DNA from: JAAYCI01 sp964370195
GTDB taxonomy: Bacteria > Bacillota > Clostridia > Oscillospirales > Ruminococcaceae
Assembly: GCA_964370195.1 (NCBI GenBank)
Contig: CAYJIH010000035.1
Span: 1 to 19,448, forward strand
Direction of reading: 5' to 3'
Length of the DNA: 19,448 bases
The notes below the pieces were generated by a model. It did no database searches, had not been told where the DNA came from, and saw only the letters and a list, made by a program, of their open reading frames with translations. This document shows positions 1 through 6,913 of this stretch, one piece after another; the first letter of the stretch is position 1; each line of letters opens with the position of its first letter. Position numbers and translations under genes: made by a program.

Positions 1-46
1 CCCCGCACTTTGTGGCTGCCTTACTCATTTTTGCTTTATTAGGTAT

Positions 47-1189
47 TTATGCGTTTTCGCTTTGTTTTGGTGTTTCTGCAAACAAAATGGACACTTCTGT
101 TTCTGCGTCGAACAAGTGCAGTTTTTTCGTGTTGATACCCACATGCACGCTAGCGCCTGTTTTGCTTTGGGTGGTGGGCTCTACACGGGCAGTTAATTGG
201 ATGCCTTCGTAATTTAGGTACAAGTACACTTCGCTGCCCATCAGCTCGCTCACTTCCACCGAGGTTTTCAGCAGGCTGCCTGGGTTTTCGCGCAAGAAAT
301 CATCATCATCATGAATGTCTTCGGGGCGAATGCCCACTTTGATGGTTTTGCCCACATAGGCAGCCAAGGCATCGCCGGAGGCTTCTGCCGGCAGGCTTAA
401 GGTGTCGCCGGATGGCAATTGAATGCTGTATTGGCCGTTTTCGTGCAACAAGGTGCCATCTAAGAAGTTCATTTGTGGTGTGCCAATAAAGCCGGCCACA
501 AACATATTGCACGGATAATCGTACAAGTTTTGTGGTGTGTCCACTTGTTGAATCAAACCGTCTTTCATAACCACAATGCGGTCGCCCATGGTCATGGCCT
601 CGGTTTGGTCGTGTGTAACATACACAAATGTGGTGCCAAGGCGCTGGTGCAGCTTGATAAGTTGGGTGCGCATGGAAGCACGCAGTTTTGCATCTAAGTT
701 GGAAAGTGGTTCGTCTAGCAAAAACACGGCTGGGTTGCGCACCATGGCACGGCCCAAGGCCACACGTTGGCGTTGCCCACCGGAAAGCGCCTTCGGTTTA
801 CGCTCAAGCAAATGCTCAATGTCCAAAATTTTGGCGGCTTCTTGCACACGGCGTTTAATTTCGTCTTTCGGTGTTTTGCGCAGTTCCAGGCCAAAAGCCA
901 TGTTTTTAAACACAGTCATGTGTGGGTAAAGCGCATAGTTTTGGAACACCATGGCAATGTCTCTGTCTTTTGGTGGCACATCGTTCACAAGGCGCTCGCC
1001 AATATGCAATTCGCCTTTGCTTATCTCCTCAAGACCTGCAATCATGCGCAGCGTTGTGGATTTTCCGCAGCCGGAAGGCCCTACCAAAATAATAAACTCT
1101 TTGTCTGTTACCTCTAAGTTGAAATCACGCACGGCGGTAACATCACCGGGGTAAATTTTATAAATGTTTCTTAGGGAAATGCTGGCCAT
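47..1189 (-). CDS. msmK: Sugar ABC transporter ATP-binding protein, MsmK/UgpC type
   Basis: This is the cytoplasmic ATPase that powers a carbohydrate uptake (CUT1-type) ABC importer. The 380-residue protein has all the nucleotide-binding motifs: Walker A GPSGCGKST (37-45), Q-loop Gln83, signature LSGGQ (135-139), Walker B FLLDEP (156-161), D-loop SNLD (163-166) and switch His193. The C-terminal third (about 235-370) is the OB-fold/TOBE region, including the IRPEDI motif, which is typical of MalK/MsmK/UgpC. Length is normal for the family. An AGGAG ribosome binding site lies just before the ATG. No permease or binding-protein gene is visible; the 46 bases beyond the stop are too short to judge. 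In Firmicutes such ATPases often serve several importers, so the sugar cannot be assigned. The gene is divergent from an AraC-type regulator, which may control it. The symbol is given at family level. Confidence 0.93.
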   Translation of the reverse strand: MASISLRNIYKIYPGDVTAVRDFNLEVTDKEFIILVGPSGCGKSTTLRMIAGLEEISKGELHIGERLVNDVPPKDRDIAMVFQNYALYPHMTVFKNMAFGLELRKTPKDEIKRRVQEAAKILDIEHLLERKPKALSGGQRQRVALGRAMVRNPAVFLLDEPLSNLDAKLRASMRTQLIKLHQRLGTTFVYVTHDQTEAMTMGDRIVVMKDGLIQQVDTPQNLYDYPCNMFVAGFIGTPQMNFLDGTLLHENGQYSIQLPSGDTLSLPAEASGDALAAYVGKTIKVGIRPEDIHDDDDFLRENPGSLLKTSVEVSELMGSEVYLYLNYEGIQLTARVEPTTQSKTGASVHVGINTKKLHLFDAETEVSILFAETPKQSENA

Positions 1190-1215
1190 TTTGTTCTCCT
1201 TTTTTCTTGGATACC

Positions 1216-1242
1216 ATGATAATTTTGTAAAAAAAATTGCAA
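1216..1242 (-). promoter_or_regulatory. Weak candidate promoter for the ABC ATPase gene
   Basis: Reading the minus strand, TTGCAA (1237-1242) and TATCAT (1216-1221) lie upstream of the ATPase gene. The spacer is only 15 bp, which is short for a sigma-A promoter. It is the best match I could find in this direction, but it is uncertain. Confidence 0.3.
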
Positions 1243-1247
1243 AAAGG

Positions 1248-1276
1248 TTGAATTGTGCTTTACACTGCGTTATGAT
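1248..1276 (+). promoter_or_regulatory. Sigma-A-type promoter for the AraC-family regulator gene
   Basis: TTGAAT (1248-1253) and TATGAT (1271-1276) are separated by exactly 17 bp. Transcription would start near 1283 and give a leader of about 80 nt before the regulator's ATG. The -10 region abuts one inverted repeat and the start point lies upstream of another, so the promoter sits inside the likely control region of the divergent pair. Confidence 0.6.
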
Positions 1277-1314
1277 GTGTTATGTATTCAAAACCTTACA
1301 CACATGATAACACA
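1276..1314. repeat. 8-bp inverted repeat overlapping the promoter -10 edge and start point
   Basis: TGTGTTAT (1276-1283) and ATAACACA (1307-1314) are perfect reverse complements separated by 23 bp. The left arm begins at the last base of the TATGAT -10 box and covers the predicted start point. It could be a regulator binding site or a leader hairpin. No binding protein can be named from sequence alone. Confidence 0.4.
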
Positions 1315-1325
1315 GAAATCATGTG
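1301..1325. promoter_or_regulatory. Operator-like palindrome in the divergent intergenic region
   Basis: CACATGAT (1301-1308) and ATCATGTG (1318-1325) are perfect reverse complements separated by 9 bp, giving a 17-bp centre-to-centre spacing suited to a dimer binding one face of DNA. It lies between the regulator's predicted start point and its ATG. The role as an operator is inferred. AraC-family proteins more often bind direct repeats, so the ligand could be another repressor. Confidence 0.45.
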
Positions 1326-1363
1326 CATGTTATAGCATTTTATAGACTTGAGGTGTCACAATA

Positions 1364-2164
1364 ATGAGTTTTTCCGTTGCAAATTACTGCAGGCGTGGGT
1401 CGGTTTTACACCATGAAGGAGACGAAAGTTTTGTTTTGGGGGAGATGGACGGCCTAAATATTTTCTTGTTGCAAGAGGGAATGGTGGCGCTGGAGGAAGA
1501 CACACGGTATCTTCCGTCGGGCAGTTTGGTGGCAACAACCATGCCGCAAACATTCTTTCCTGCCGGCAAATGTCTTGTTACCGGTGTGGTGCTGCATGGC
1601 GAGGCTGCGCGTCACTTTGCACTGGAGATGAACCAACGGCACACCATTTTACCCGGTGTAACCGCAAAGCCGGTGGAAATTATGCATCGCCTAAGAAAAG
1701 AAACAAACCCGGCAGAAAACTGTGCGTTGTCGTTTTCTTTGTTGTGCGCAATGGTAGAAACACCGCGCCGCCAGCAAAAACTGCCGACGCTTGTTGTGTC
1801 GGCCCTTGAGGAAATACACAACCATTATGGAGAATGGTATGGCATAGAAGATTTGGCAGACGAGCTGCACGTGAGCAAAGCGCACCTGATACGGCGCTTT
1901 AAGGCCACAATGGGCATGCCGCCCGGGCGCTATTTAAGCCTTGTGCGTGTAGAGGCCGCAAAACGCCTGCTTTTAGAGGGCATGCAGCTGGAGGCTGTGG
2001 CAGGCCTGTGCGGGTTTTCGGGCTCAAACTATCTTTGCCGTGTGTTTAAAAAGGAAGTAGGGCAAAGCCCGGCGGCGTGGCAAGAGGAAAATACGCCGTT
2101 TGTGAATGTGGAAAAGGGGCAAAAAACGTCTGCCACAAAACTGGAAAACAACGTGTACTTATAA
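1364..2164 (+). CDS. AraC-family transcriptional regulator
   Basis: This 266-residue protein is a DNA-binding regulator. The C-terminal AraC/XylS domain spans about 147-242 with two helix-turn-helix units: the first around IEDLADELHVSKAHLIRRFK (161-180), the second around LEAVAGLCGFSGSNYLCRVF (209-228), ending in the family's Phe-Lys-Lys-x-x-Gly-x-Ser-Pro signature. The N-terminal 100 residues look like a cupin-type effector-binding domain (alternating hydrophobic strands, Gly-rich turns) but are too divergent to name a ligand. The start is supported by GAGGTG at 1350-1355, 8 nt before the ATG. The last 20 residues form a polar tail beyond the usual end of the domain. The gene is transcribed divergently from a sugar ABC ATPase, a common arrangement for sugar-responsive regulators, so carbohydrate control is a fair inference but unproven. 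Confidence 0.9.
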   Translation: MSFSVANYCRRGSVLHHEGDESFVLGEMDGLNIFLLQEGMVALEEDTRYLPSGSLVATTMPQTFFPAGKCLVTGVVLHGEAARHFALEMNQRHTILPGVTAKPVEIMHRLRKETNPAENCALSFSLLCAMVETPRRQQKLPTLVVSALEEIHNHYGEWYGIEDLADELHVSKAHLIRRFKATMGMPPGRYLSLVRVEAAKRLLLEGMQLEAVAGLCGFSGSNYLCRVFKKEVGQSPAAWQEENTPFVNVEKGQKTSATKLENNVYL

Positions 2165-2244
2165 ACGTTGTGTAGCAAAACGAAGAGAGGGCACAAAAGA
2201 CGGCGGGGCACACGGGCATAGAAAACAAGCCGGGAGGGTTTGCC

Positions 2245-2550
2245 ATGGTTGTGTTGCATAAAGCAGAAAAACGATGTTTCGTTTGCGAAACAGAAAAAGG
2301 CGAAGAAATAGGCCGCCTAGACTACAAAATAGGCACAAAAGGGCGTGTTTTTTCTGTGCATACAGAGGTGTTGCCCCAGCACCGCGGGCAGGGGCTTGCC
2401 GTGCAAATGTTTGATGCATTTGTAACGTGGGTGCGCGAAAGTGGGGGCAAAGTGGTGCCCGTTTGCGCGTTTACGAAAAAAATGTTCGAAGCATACCCGC
2501 AGCGCTATGGCGATGTGTTGTATACAGAAAACGAAAAAATGGACGAATAA
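2245..2550 (+). CDS. Small GNAT-like N-acetyltransferase (COG2388/YjdJ type)
   Basis: This 101-residue protein resembles the minimal GCN5-related acetyltransferase-like family. The acetyl-CoA pyrophosphate-binding loop is visible as HRGQGLA (46-52), preceded by the strand VHTEVLP and followed by a helix. The C-terminal segment PVCAFTKKMFEAYPQRYGDVLY has the Cys-x-Phe-x-x-x-x-x-x-x-x-Pro pattern typical of this small family. Substrate is unknown. A good ribosome binding site (GGGAGG, 2231-2236) precedes the ATG. The gene starts 80 bp after the AraC-type regulator and may be read through from it. A terminator-like hairpin at 2624-2661 lies downstream. Confidence 0.8.
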   Translation: MVVLHKAEKRCFVCETEKGEEIGRLDYKIGTKGRVFSVHTEVLPQHRGQGLAVQMFDAFVTWVRESGGKVVPVCAFTKKMFEAYPQRYGDVLYTENEKMDE

Positions 2551-2577
2551 AATTTTTTTTATCCGTTCAATAACCTC

Positions 2578-2606
2578 TTGCAATATGAAAAACAGAGGTG
2601 TATGAT
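2578..2606 (+). promoter_or_regulatory. Promoter upstream of the V-ATPase operon
   Basis: TTGCAA (2578-2583) and TATGAT (2601-2606) are spaced by exactly 17 bp, a near-consensus sigma-A promoter. The predicted start at about 2612 places a terminator-like hairpin almost at once in the transcript. It is the only convincing promoter between the GNAT gene and the ATPase operon. A downstream TAAAAT at 2686-2691 lacks a usable -35 box. Confidence 0.65.
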
Positions 2607-2615
2607 AAAGACAAA

Positions 2616-2661
2616 GCAAAGCCGCTTTGCACGCATAAAACGGCGTGCAGGGCTTTTTTTT
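2616..2661 (+). terminator. Intrinsic terminator or attenuator with competing hairpin
   Basis: An 11-bp stem (2624-2634 with 2643-2653, two G-T wobbles) closes an 8-nt loop and is followed by eight T residues (2654-2661), an orthodox intrinsic terminator. Its 5' arm overlaps a second perfect inverted repeat, GCAAAGC (2616-2622) with GCTTTGC (2624-2630). The two hairpins therefore cannot form together. This is the geometry of a terminator/antiterminator switch located about 12 nt after a predicted start point. It may instead simply end transcription of the GNAT gene, with readthrough feeding the ATPase operon. The hairpin itself is clear; its regulatory role is inferred. Confidence 0.7.
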
Positions 2662-2752
2662 GTAATTTATAACATGGCCAAGGCCTAAAATAACTGTGGA
2701 GCGCGTAAAACTTGGTTCATCACAGAAAAATAACAGCATGGGTGGCGGTGAA

Positions 2753-3103
2753 ATGAAACAACAAAGCGGTGGCAACACACGGCTGGTGGAAGAGCTGAAC
2801 TTGGTAATCCAAACGGATCGAGAAGCCGTGGAAATGGTGCAAAAGGCTTACAAAACAAAGCAATCTGTGGAGAAAAAAACAGCAGCAGAGCGTTTAGAAA
2901 TTTTGCAAGAGGCCGAAGAGATGCGATGCGTGCTGGAACAACGCGTGGCGGATGAGCAAAAAGCAGAGATCAAAGCCCGCCAAGAGCAAGCGCGCTGCGA
3001 TTGCGATAGCGCCCGTGTTGCTTTGCGCGAGGAAATGCAAACGAATAAAGAAAGCTGGGTGGAAGAAATGTACAGCAGCATTCTTCGCCCGCCGCGGGAG
3101 TAG
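2753..3103 (+). CDS. V/A-type ATPase peripheral stalk subunit G/H (coiled coil)
   Basis: This 116-residue protein is almost entirely charged, Ala/Glu/Lys/Arg-rich helix with a heptad-like pattern, as expected for the G/H subunit that pairs with subunit E to form the peripheral stalk of the rotary ATPase. Identification rests mainly on this pattern and on being first in the operon, since the family is poorly conserved. I chose the ATG at 2753 because GGTGG (2741-2745) sits 7 nt upstream; the in-frame GTG at 2696 and ATG at 2738 lack good ribosome binding sites. The C-terminus WVEEMYSSIL is hydrophobic. The stop is 4 bp from the next start, so the genes are co-transcribed. Confidence 0.7.
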   Translation: MKQQSGGNTRLVEELNLVIQTDREAVEMVQKAYKTKQSVEKKTAAERLEILQEAEEMRCVLEQRVADEQKAEIKARQEQARCDCDSARVALREEMQTNKESWVEEMYSSILRPPRE

Positions 3104-3107
3104 CCTT

Positions 3108-4148
3108 ATGTCGTATGCGATGCAGGCCATGATACCAAAAGCGCGCGGCATGTATGCCAAAGCGCTTAGCAATGCCGATTATTTGGAGATGATGCGCCGG
3201 CGCAGTGTGCCGGAGCTTGCGGCTTTTTTGCGCCGCCATCCCTATTTTGAAAAAAGCCTTTCTGCTTTGGCCAGCAACCCGCATCGTGGCCAGCTGGAGG
3301 AACTGCTGGACAAAGATACGTTTGGAAAATACGAACAGTTGCGCCATTATTATTTCGAAAAGGACGATTTTTCGTATTTTTATGCAGACGAGCGCGAGCT
3401 GGAAATTTTGCTGCAAAAGGCGTATCAGCTCAATGTGGGCATCACGGGCAAAAGCACAACGTTGTGCCCGGCGCATCTTTTGGGCAAAACATACACCGAT
3501 TTATTTGCCCTTAGCACAACCAAAAGTTTGCAAGATATGAAACGTGTGCTAAAAAAAGGGCACAGCCCGTATGTGCGCATTTTTTCCGATCACCTTGAAG
3601 AAGACCCACAGTTAAAAAATTTTCCCGGTTTAGAAGCGCAGATGTGGCGAGAGTACTATCGCCGCCTTTTCCTGCGCATAGACGAATCTTTTGAGGGACG
3701 AGAGCGCGAAAATGTGCGCCGCTTGTTTTTGCAACAAGTAGAAAACTTCAATATTCGTGTTATATATCGCATCAAATGCTCTTTTAACGATGTGTTTGAT
3801 GAAGCGGGCATACGCAGCAAGTTGTTGCCCATGAAAACGCGTTTAACGCGCAGCCAGCTGGACGCGCTGGTGCGTGCAAAAAACAGAGATGAATTTTTGC
3901 AGGTGTATCGCAAAATTCCGTTCATTCCAAAAGATGTGCCCGAAGAGCCGGAGCAGTTTTCTATTATGGGCGATCGAGAATTGCTTTTGCTGGCCCAGCA
4001 AATACTGCATATGTCCACATCGCCTGCAGCCGTGATGGCGGCGTTTACAGAGCTAGCGCGCCTGCAAAAGGAAAATGTGGTTAACATTATAGAAGGGGTG
4101 CGCTATGGCATGAAGCCCGAACAAATGGAATTGCTGTTGTGCCGTTAA
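3108..4148 (+). CDS. ntpC: V/A-type ATPase subunit C (central-stalk socket)
   Basis: This 346-residue protein matches the V/A-ATPase C/d-subunit family (subunit C of E. hirae-type enzymes), a funnel-shaped all-helical protein joining the central stalk to the rotor ring. It shows the family's internal helical triplication: repeated short Tyr/Arg-rich helices, DYLEMMRRRSVPELAAFL near the start, and paired segments such as RLFLRIDESFEGRERENVR and NFNIRVIYRIK. The start at 3108 follows GGGAG at 3096-3100. The reading frame is open further upstream, but that part overlaps the G/H gene and lacks a ribosome binding site. Placing C near the 5' end of the operon, ahead of I, differs from the E. hirae order I know (F-I-K-E-C-G-A-B-D). 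Confidence 0.88.
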   Translation: MSYAMQAMIPKARGMYAKALSNADYLEMMRRRSVPELAAFLRRHPYFEKSLSALASNPHRGQLEELLDKDTFGKYEQLRHYYFEKDDFSYFYADERELEILLQKAYQLNVGITGKSTTLCPAHLLGKTYTDLFALSTTKSLQDMKRVLKKGHSPYVRIFSDHLEEDPQLKNFPGLEAQMWREYYRRLFLRIDESFEGRERENVRRLFLQQVENFNIRVIYRIKCSFNDVFDEAGIRSKLLPMKTRLTRSQLDALVRAKNRDEFLQVYRKIPFIPKDVPEEPEQFSIMGDRELLLLAQQILHMSTSPAAVMAAFTELARLQKENVVNIIEGVRYGMKPEQMELLLCR

Positions 4149-4240
4149 ACAGGCGCTGTAAAGGTTTGCTGTGTCATCAACATAAAGTTTGTATTTCAAG
4201 CGGTGTGTAAGAAGAGAGCGCACCGGGAAAGGTAGGAACA

Positions 4241-6199
4241 ATGGCCGTTGCACCGATGAAATATTTGAACGTTTACGGCCCGGAGGCAAAGCTGGCAAAA
4301 ACATTAGGGGTGCTTGCCCGCAGCGAGCTATTTGCGCCGGAGGAAGACGAGGCCATCCACTCGGCCTTAAAAGAGAGCCAAAATGAGTACGAGCCGCTGC
4401 TTACAAAGGCGAAAGGCCTTTTAAAGGACATTGGGCGCAGTTCTCTTGCGGCCGATTATATGGGCGGCGAGGATGTGTACACCACCGAATATGCAGCCGA
4501 ATATCTTGAAAAATATGCCTTAGAGGTGGCAGAGCTTAGCCGCCGCAAAACGGACATTGAAAACCGTTTGGAGTTGCAGGAAAAAACCGTGGGTTTGCTT
4601 AGCCACATGAAAACACTGGATATCGACATTGATGATGTGTTTGGCCTGCAATATCTAAAGGTGCGTGTGGGCCGCCTGCCCAAAGACAGCTATCCGCGTC
4701 TCACATATTACGTGGATAAAGGGTTTAACTTCGCTGTTTATTTTAATTTTATCGTATACGATTTCGACGGAGACTACTACTGGGGGCTTTATTTTGCCCC
4801 GCGCGAAGCCGCCGACGAAATCGACGACATTTTCCGGTCTTTGTACTTTGAGCGCATTTGGGTGCCGGAATTTGTGCACGGGCGGCCGGAAGTGGCGCTG
4901 GAGGCAATCCGCGCCGAGGAGGAAAGTTTGCGCCGCGAACTTTCGGAAATCATCAAGCCCGAAGGCGTTGCCGAGCGCGAGCAAGTGGCAGAAATCGAAA
5001 ACATCACGGCGTGGCTTTCGTACATGAACCAGCTGCACGAGATGAACAAATACGCCACGGTGTTCAACCACACGTTTTACATCAGCGGCTTTGTGCTCGA
5101 AGAAGATTACGAGAAACTGGAGCACTTGCTTTTGGCGGTGGGTTCGATACAAATTAAAGAAGCAGGTGCCGGCCAAGAGCTGCCCGCAAAACCACCTGTT
5201 GTGGTTAAAAACCGCATTTTTTCACAGCCGTACGAAATGTTTACAGAAATGTACGGCCTGCCCGGCGCACGCGAGCTAGACCCAACGCTGATGATTAGCA
5301 TTGTGTACTCTATGGCGTACGGCCTAATGTTTGCCGATTTGGGGCAGGGGCTTGTGCTGGGGCTCATCGCATACTTTATAATGTGGAAAAAATACAAAAT
5401 GCCCATGGGGCGCATTTTGGTTCGATGCTCCATTTTCTGTTGCTTCTTTGGCTTTTTGTTCGGCAGTATCTTCGGTTTCGAGCATGCGCTCGACCCGTTT
5501 TGGCATCTGTTCGGGCTAGAGGAAAAGCCCATCGAGGTGATGCACCCAGACAGCATTCAATCCATTCTCATTGTTTCGCTTGGGTTTGGGGCACTCGTTG
5601 TTGTCATCAGCATTGTTACGAACATTGTGCAACAGTTGCGCACGGGGCACCGCGGCAATGCGCTTGTAAGCAAAAATGGTGCGGCCGGCCTTGTATTCTA
5701 CGTTTGTGTGTTGCTTTTGGCGCTAGATATGCTGGTGCTGCACATTGGGTTTGCAACACATCCGCTGTATATTGTTTTTTGCCTTGTGTTGCCACTGCTG
5801 CTCATTTGGGTTTCCGAGCCGCTGGCAGAGGTAATCGATGGGCATGGCCTGCACATGGGAAGCCCGGTAGAAACGTTGGTAAGTGGCTTTTTCGAATTGT
5901 TCGAGGCCCTGCTTGGGTATTTGTCGAACACCGTAAGTTTCTTGCGTGTGGGTGGGCTTATCTTGGTACATGCCGGCATGATGCTGGTGGTGATGACCCT
6001 TGCCGAAATGATGACATCCACCGGAACGTACTTGTTGGTGGTGGTGCTGGGCAATGTGTTTGTTATTGCGCTAGAGGGCCTGATTGTGGGCATACAGGCG
6101 CTGCGTTTAAATTATTATGAGGTGTTTAGCCGTTTTTATGCACCCACAGGGAAAAAGTTTGTGCCGCTAAAATTACAATCTGACTCTACGCAGATTTAA
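4241..6199 (+). CDS. ntpI: V/A-type ATPase membrane stator subunit I (a subunit)
   Basis: This 652-residue protein forms the ion half-channels beside the rotor ring. The N-terminal half (about 1-350) is soluble, alpha/beta with a long coiled coil, and anchors the peripheral stalks. The C-terminal half has about seven or eight membrane helices starting near residue 355. Two diagnostic arginine motifs of the family are present: SFLRVGGLILVHA, with Arg569 corresponding to the essential stator arginine, and EGLIVGIQALRLNYYEVFSRFY, with Arg622. The sequence MADLGQGL-like turn after the first helix is also typical (FADLGQGL). Length is normal. Start: ATG with AAAGG at 4228-4232; a later in-frame ATG at 4256 is possible. 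It follows ntpC after a 92-bp gap in which I see no gene or strong structure. Confidence 0.95.
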   Translation: MAVAPMKYLNVYGPEAKLAKTLGVLARSELFAPEEDEAIHSALKESQNEYEPLLTKAKGLLKDIGRSSLAADYMGGEDVYTTEYAAEYLEKYALEVAELSRRKTDIENRLELQEKTVGLLSHMKTLDIDIDDVFGLQYLKVRVGRLPKDSYPRLTYYVDKGFNFAVYFNFIVYDFDGDYYWGLYFAPREAADEIDDIFRSLYFERIWVPEFVHGRPEVALEAIRAEEESLRRELSEIIKPEGVAEREQVAEIENITAWLSYMNQLHEMNKYATVFNHTFYISGFVLEEDYEKLEHLLLAVGSIQIKEAGAGQELPAKPPVVVKNRIFSQPYEMFTEMYGLPGARELDPTLMISIVYSMAYGLMFADLGQGLVLGLIAYFIMWKKYKMPMGRILVRCSIFCCFFGFLFGSIFGFEHALDPFWHLFGLEEKPIEVMHPDSIQSILIVSLGFGALVVVISIVTNIVQQLRTGHRGNALVSKNGAAGLVFYVCVLLLALDMLVLHIGFATHPLYIVFCLVLPLLLIWVSEPLAEVIDGHGLHMGSPVETLVSGFFELFEALLGYLSNTVSFLRVGGLILVHAGMMLVVMTLAEMMTSTGTYLLVVVLGNVFVIALEGLIVGIQALRLNYYEVFSRFYAPTGKKFVPLKLQSDSTQI

Positions 6200-6220
6200 G
6201 ATGAATTGGGAGGGACTTGT

Positions 6221-6574
6221 ATGAAAAATCGTAAACTGTTCAAATTGGTGTTCATGGTACTTTGCGTCGCGCTTCTCACGTGCCTTTTGGGCGTAACCGC
6301 CTTCGCATCCGAAGCAGAGCCCGCCGCAGTGGAAGCTGCGGAAACGGCCGATTGGGGCTTTTCTGCCGGCATGGCGTACCTTGGGGCGGCTTTATCTACA
6401 GGCATTGCAGCCATTGGCGGCGGCATTGCGGTGGGTGCCGGCGCACCTGCGGCCATTGGCGCTTTAACCGAAGACCCAAAAAGCTTCGGCAAAAGCCTTA
6501 TCTTTGTGGCGCTGGGCGAGGGCATTGCCCTGTATGGCATGCTTGTGGGCATTCTTATTTTAAACAGTGTGTGA
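6221..6574 (+). CDS. ntpK: V/A-type ATPase rotor ring subunit K (c subunit), single hairpin with signal peptide
   Basis: This 117-residue proteolipid makes the ion-translocating ring. Residues 1-29 form a signal peptide (basic start, hydrophobic core, AFA cleavage site before Ser30), then a short acidic stretch, then two membrane helices (about 47-80 and 91-114) joined by the polar loop LTEDPKSFGK. The ion-carrying carboxylate is Glu100 in ALGEGIALYG. This one-hairpin, signal-peptide layout matches the Thermus-type c subunit and differs from the four-helix, one-glutamate NtpK of E. hirae. The helix-1 position that carries Gln in Na+ and Thermus rings is Val71 here, and the residue after the glutamate is Gly instead of Ser/Thr, which points to protons. 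The start follows GGGAGGG (6208-6214). Confidence 0.95.
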   Translation: MKNRKLFKLVFMVLCVALLTCLLGVTAFASEAEPAAVEAAETADWGFSAGMAYLGAALSTGIAAIGGGIAVGAGAPAAIGALTEDPKSFGKSLIFVALGEGIALYGMLVGILILNSV

Positions 6575-6580
6575 TGCCGT

Positions 6581-6889
6581 ATGAGGATGTTTTTGCTTAG
6601 TGATAATACAGACACCCTTGTGGGCTTGCGCACCGTGGGCGTAGATGGCGTGGTGGTGCACACCGCCAGCGAGGTGAAAGAGGCGTTTGAAAAAGCCATT
6701 GCCGACGAAACCATAGGCCTTGTGTTGTTTACGGCAAAACTTGTGGCCGAAAACCGAGAGCTGGTGTTTCAGCATAAGCTCAACGCACCAAGGCCCTTGG
6801 TGGTAGAAATTCCCGATAGGCACGGTGGCGACAATGTGGCCGCCGGCATTAAGCAGTACATTGCCGAAGTTGTGGGCATTAAGTTGTAA
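6581..6889 (+). CDS. ntpG: V/A-type ATPase subunit F (central stalk)
   Basis: This 102-residue protein fits the V/A-ATPase F-subunit family (named NtpG in E. hirae, AtpF in many annotations), which binds subunit D in the rotating stalk. The family pattern is clear: an N-terminal strand followed by a short acidic turn (MFLLSDNTDTLVGLRTVGVDG), the GLVLFTAKL strand, and a Rossmann-like end with PLVVEIPDRHG. Length is typical. The ribosome binding site is poor and the start is only 6 bp after the ntpK stop, so translation is probably coupled to ntpK. An ATG two codons downstream (6587) would also be possible. Confidence 0.9.
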   Translation: MRMFLLSDNTDTLVGLRTVGVDGVVVHTASEVKEAFEKAIADETIGLVLFTAKLVAENRELVFQHKLNAPRPLVVEIPDRHGGDNVAAGIKQYIAEVVGIKL

Positions 6890-6913
6890 GTTTGCAGCAC
6901 AAAGGAGACCAGT

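Noticed and set aside
1..28. Minus-strand ATG at 26-28 that could begin another gene after the ABC ATPase (reads MSKAATKCG)
   Set aside because: No ribosome binding site and only nine codons visible before the window edge.
2317..2778. 153-codon minus-strand open frame over the GNAT gene and operon leader
   Set aside because: Cys/Phe/Pro-rich product with no domain, antisense to a recognisable gene and to the promoter/terminator elements.
2952..3107. Upstream extension of the ntpC frame
   Set aside because: It overlaps the G/H gene in another frame and has no ribosome binding site; the ATG at 3108 does.
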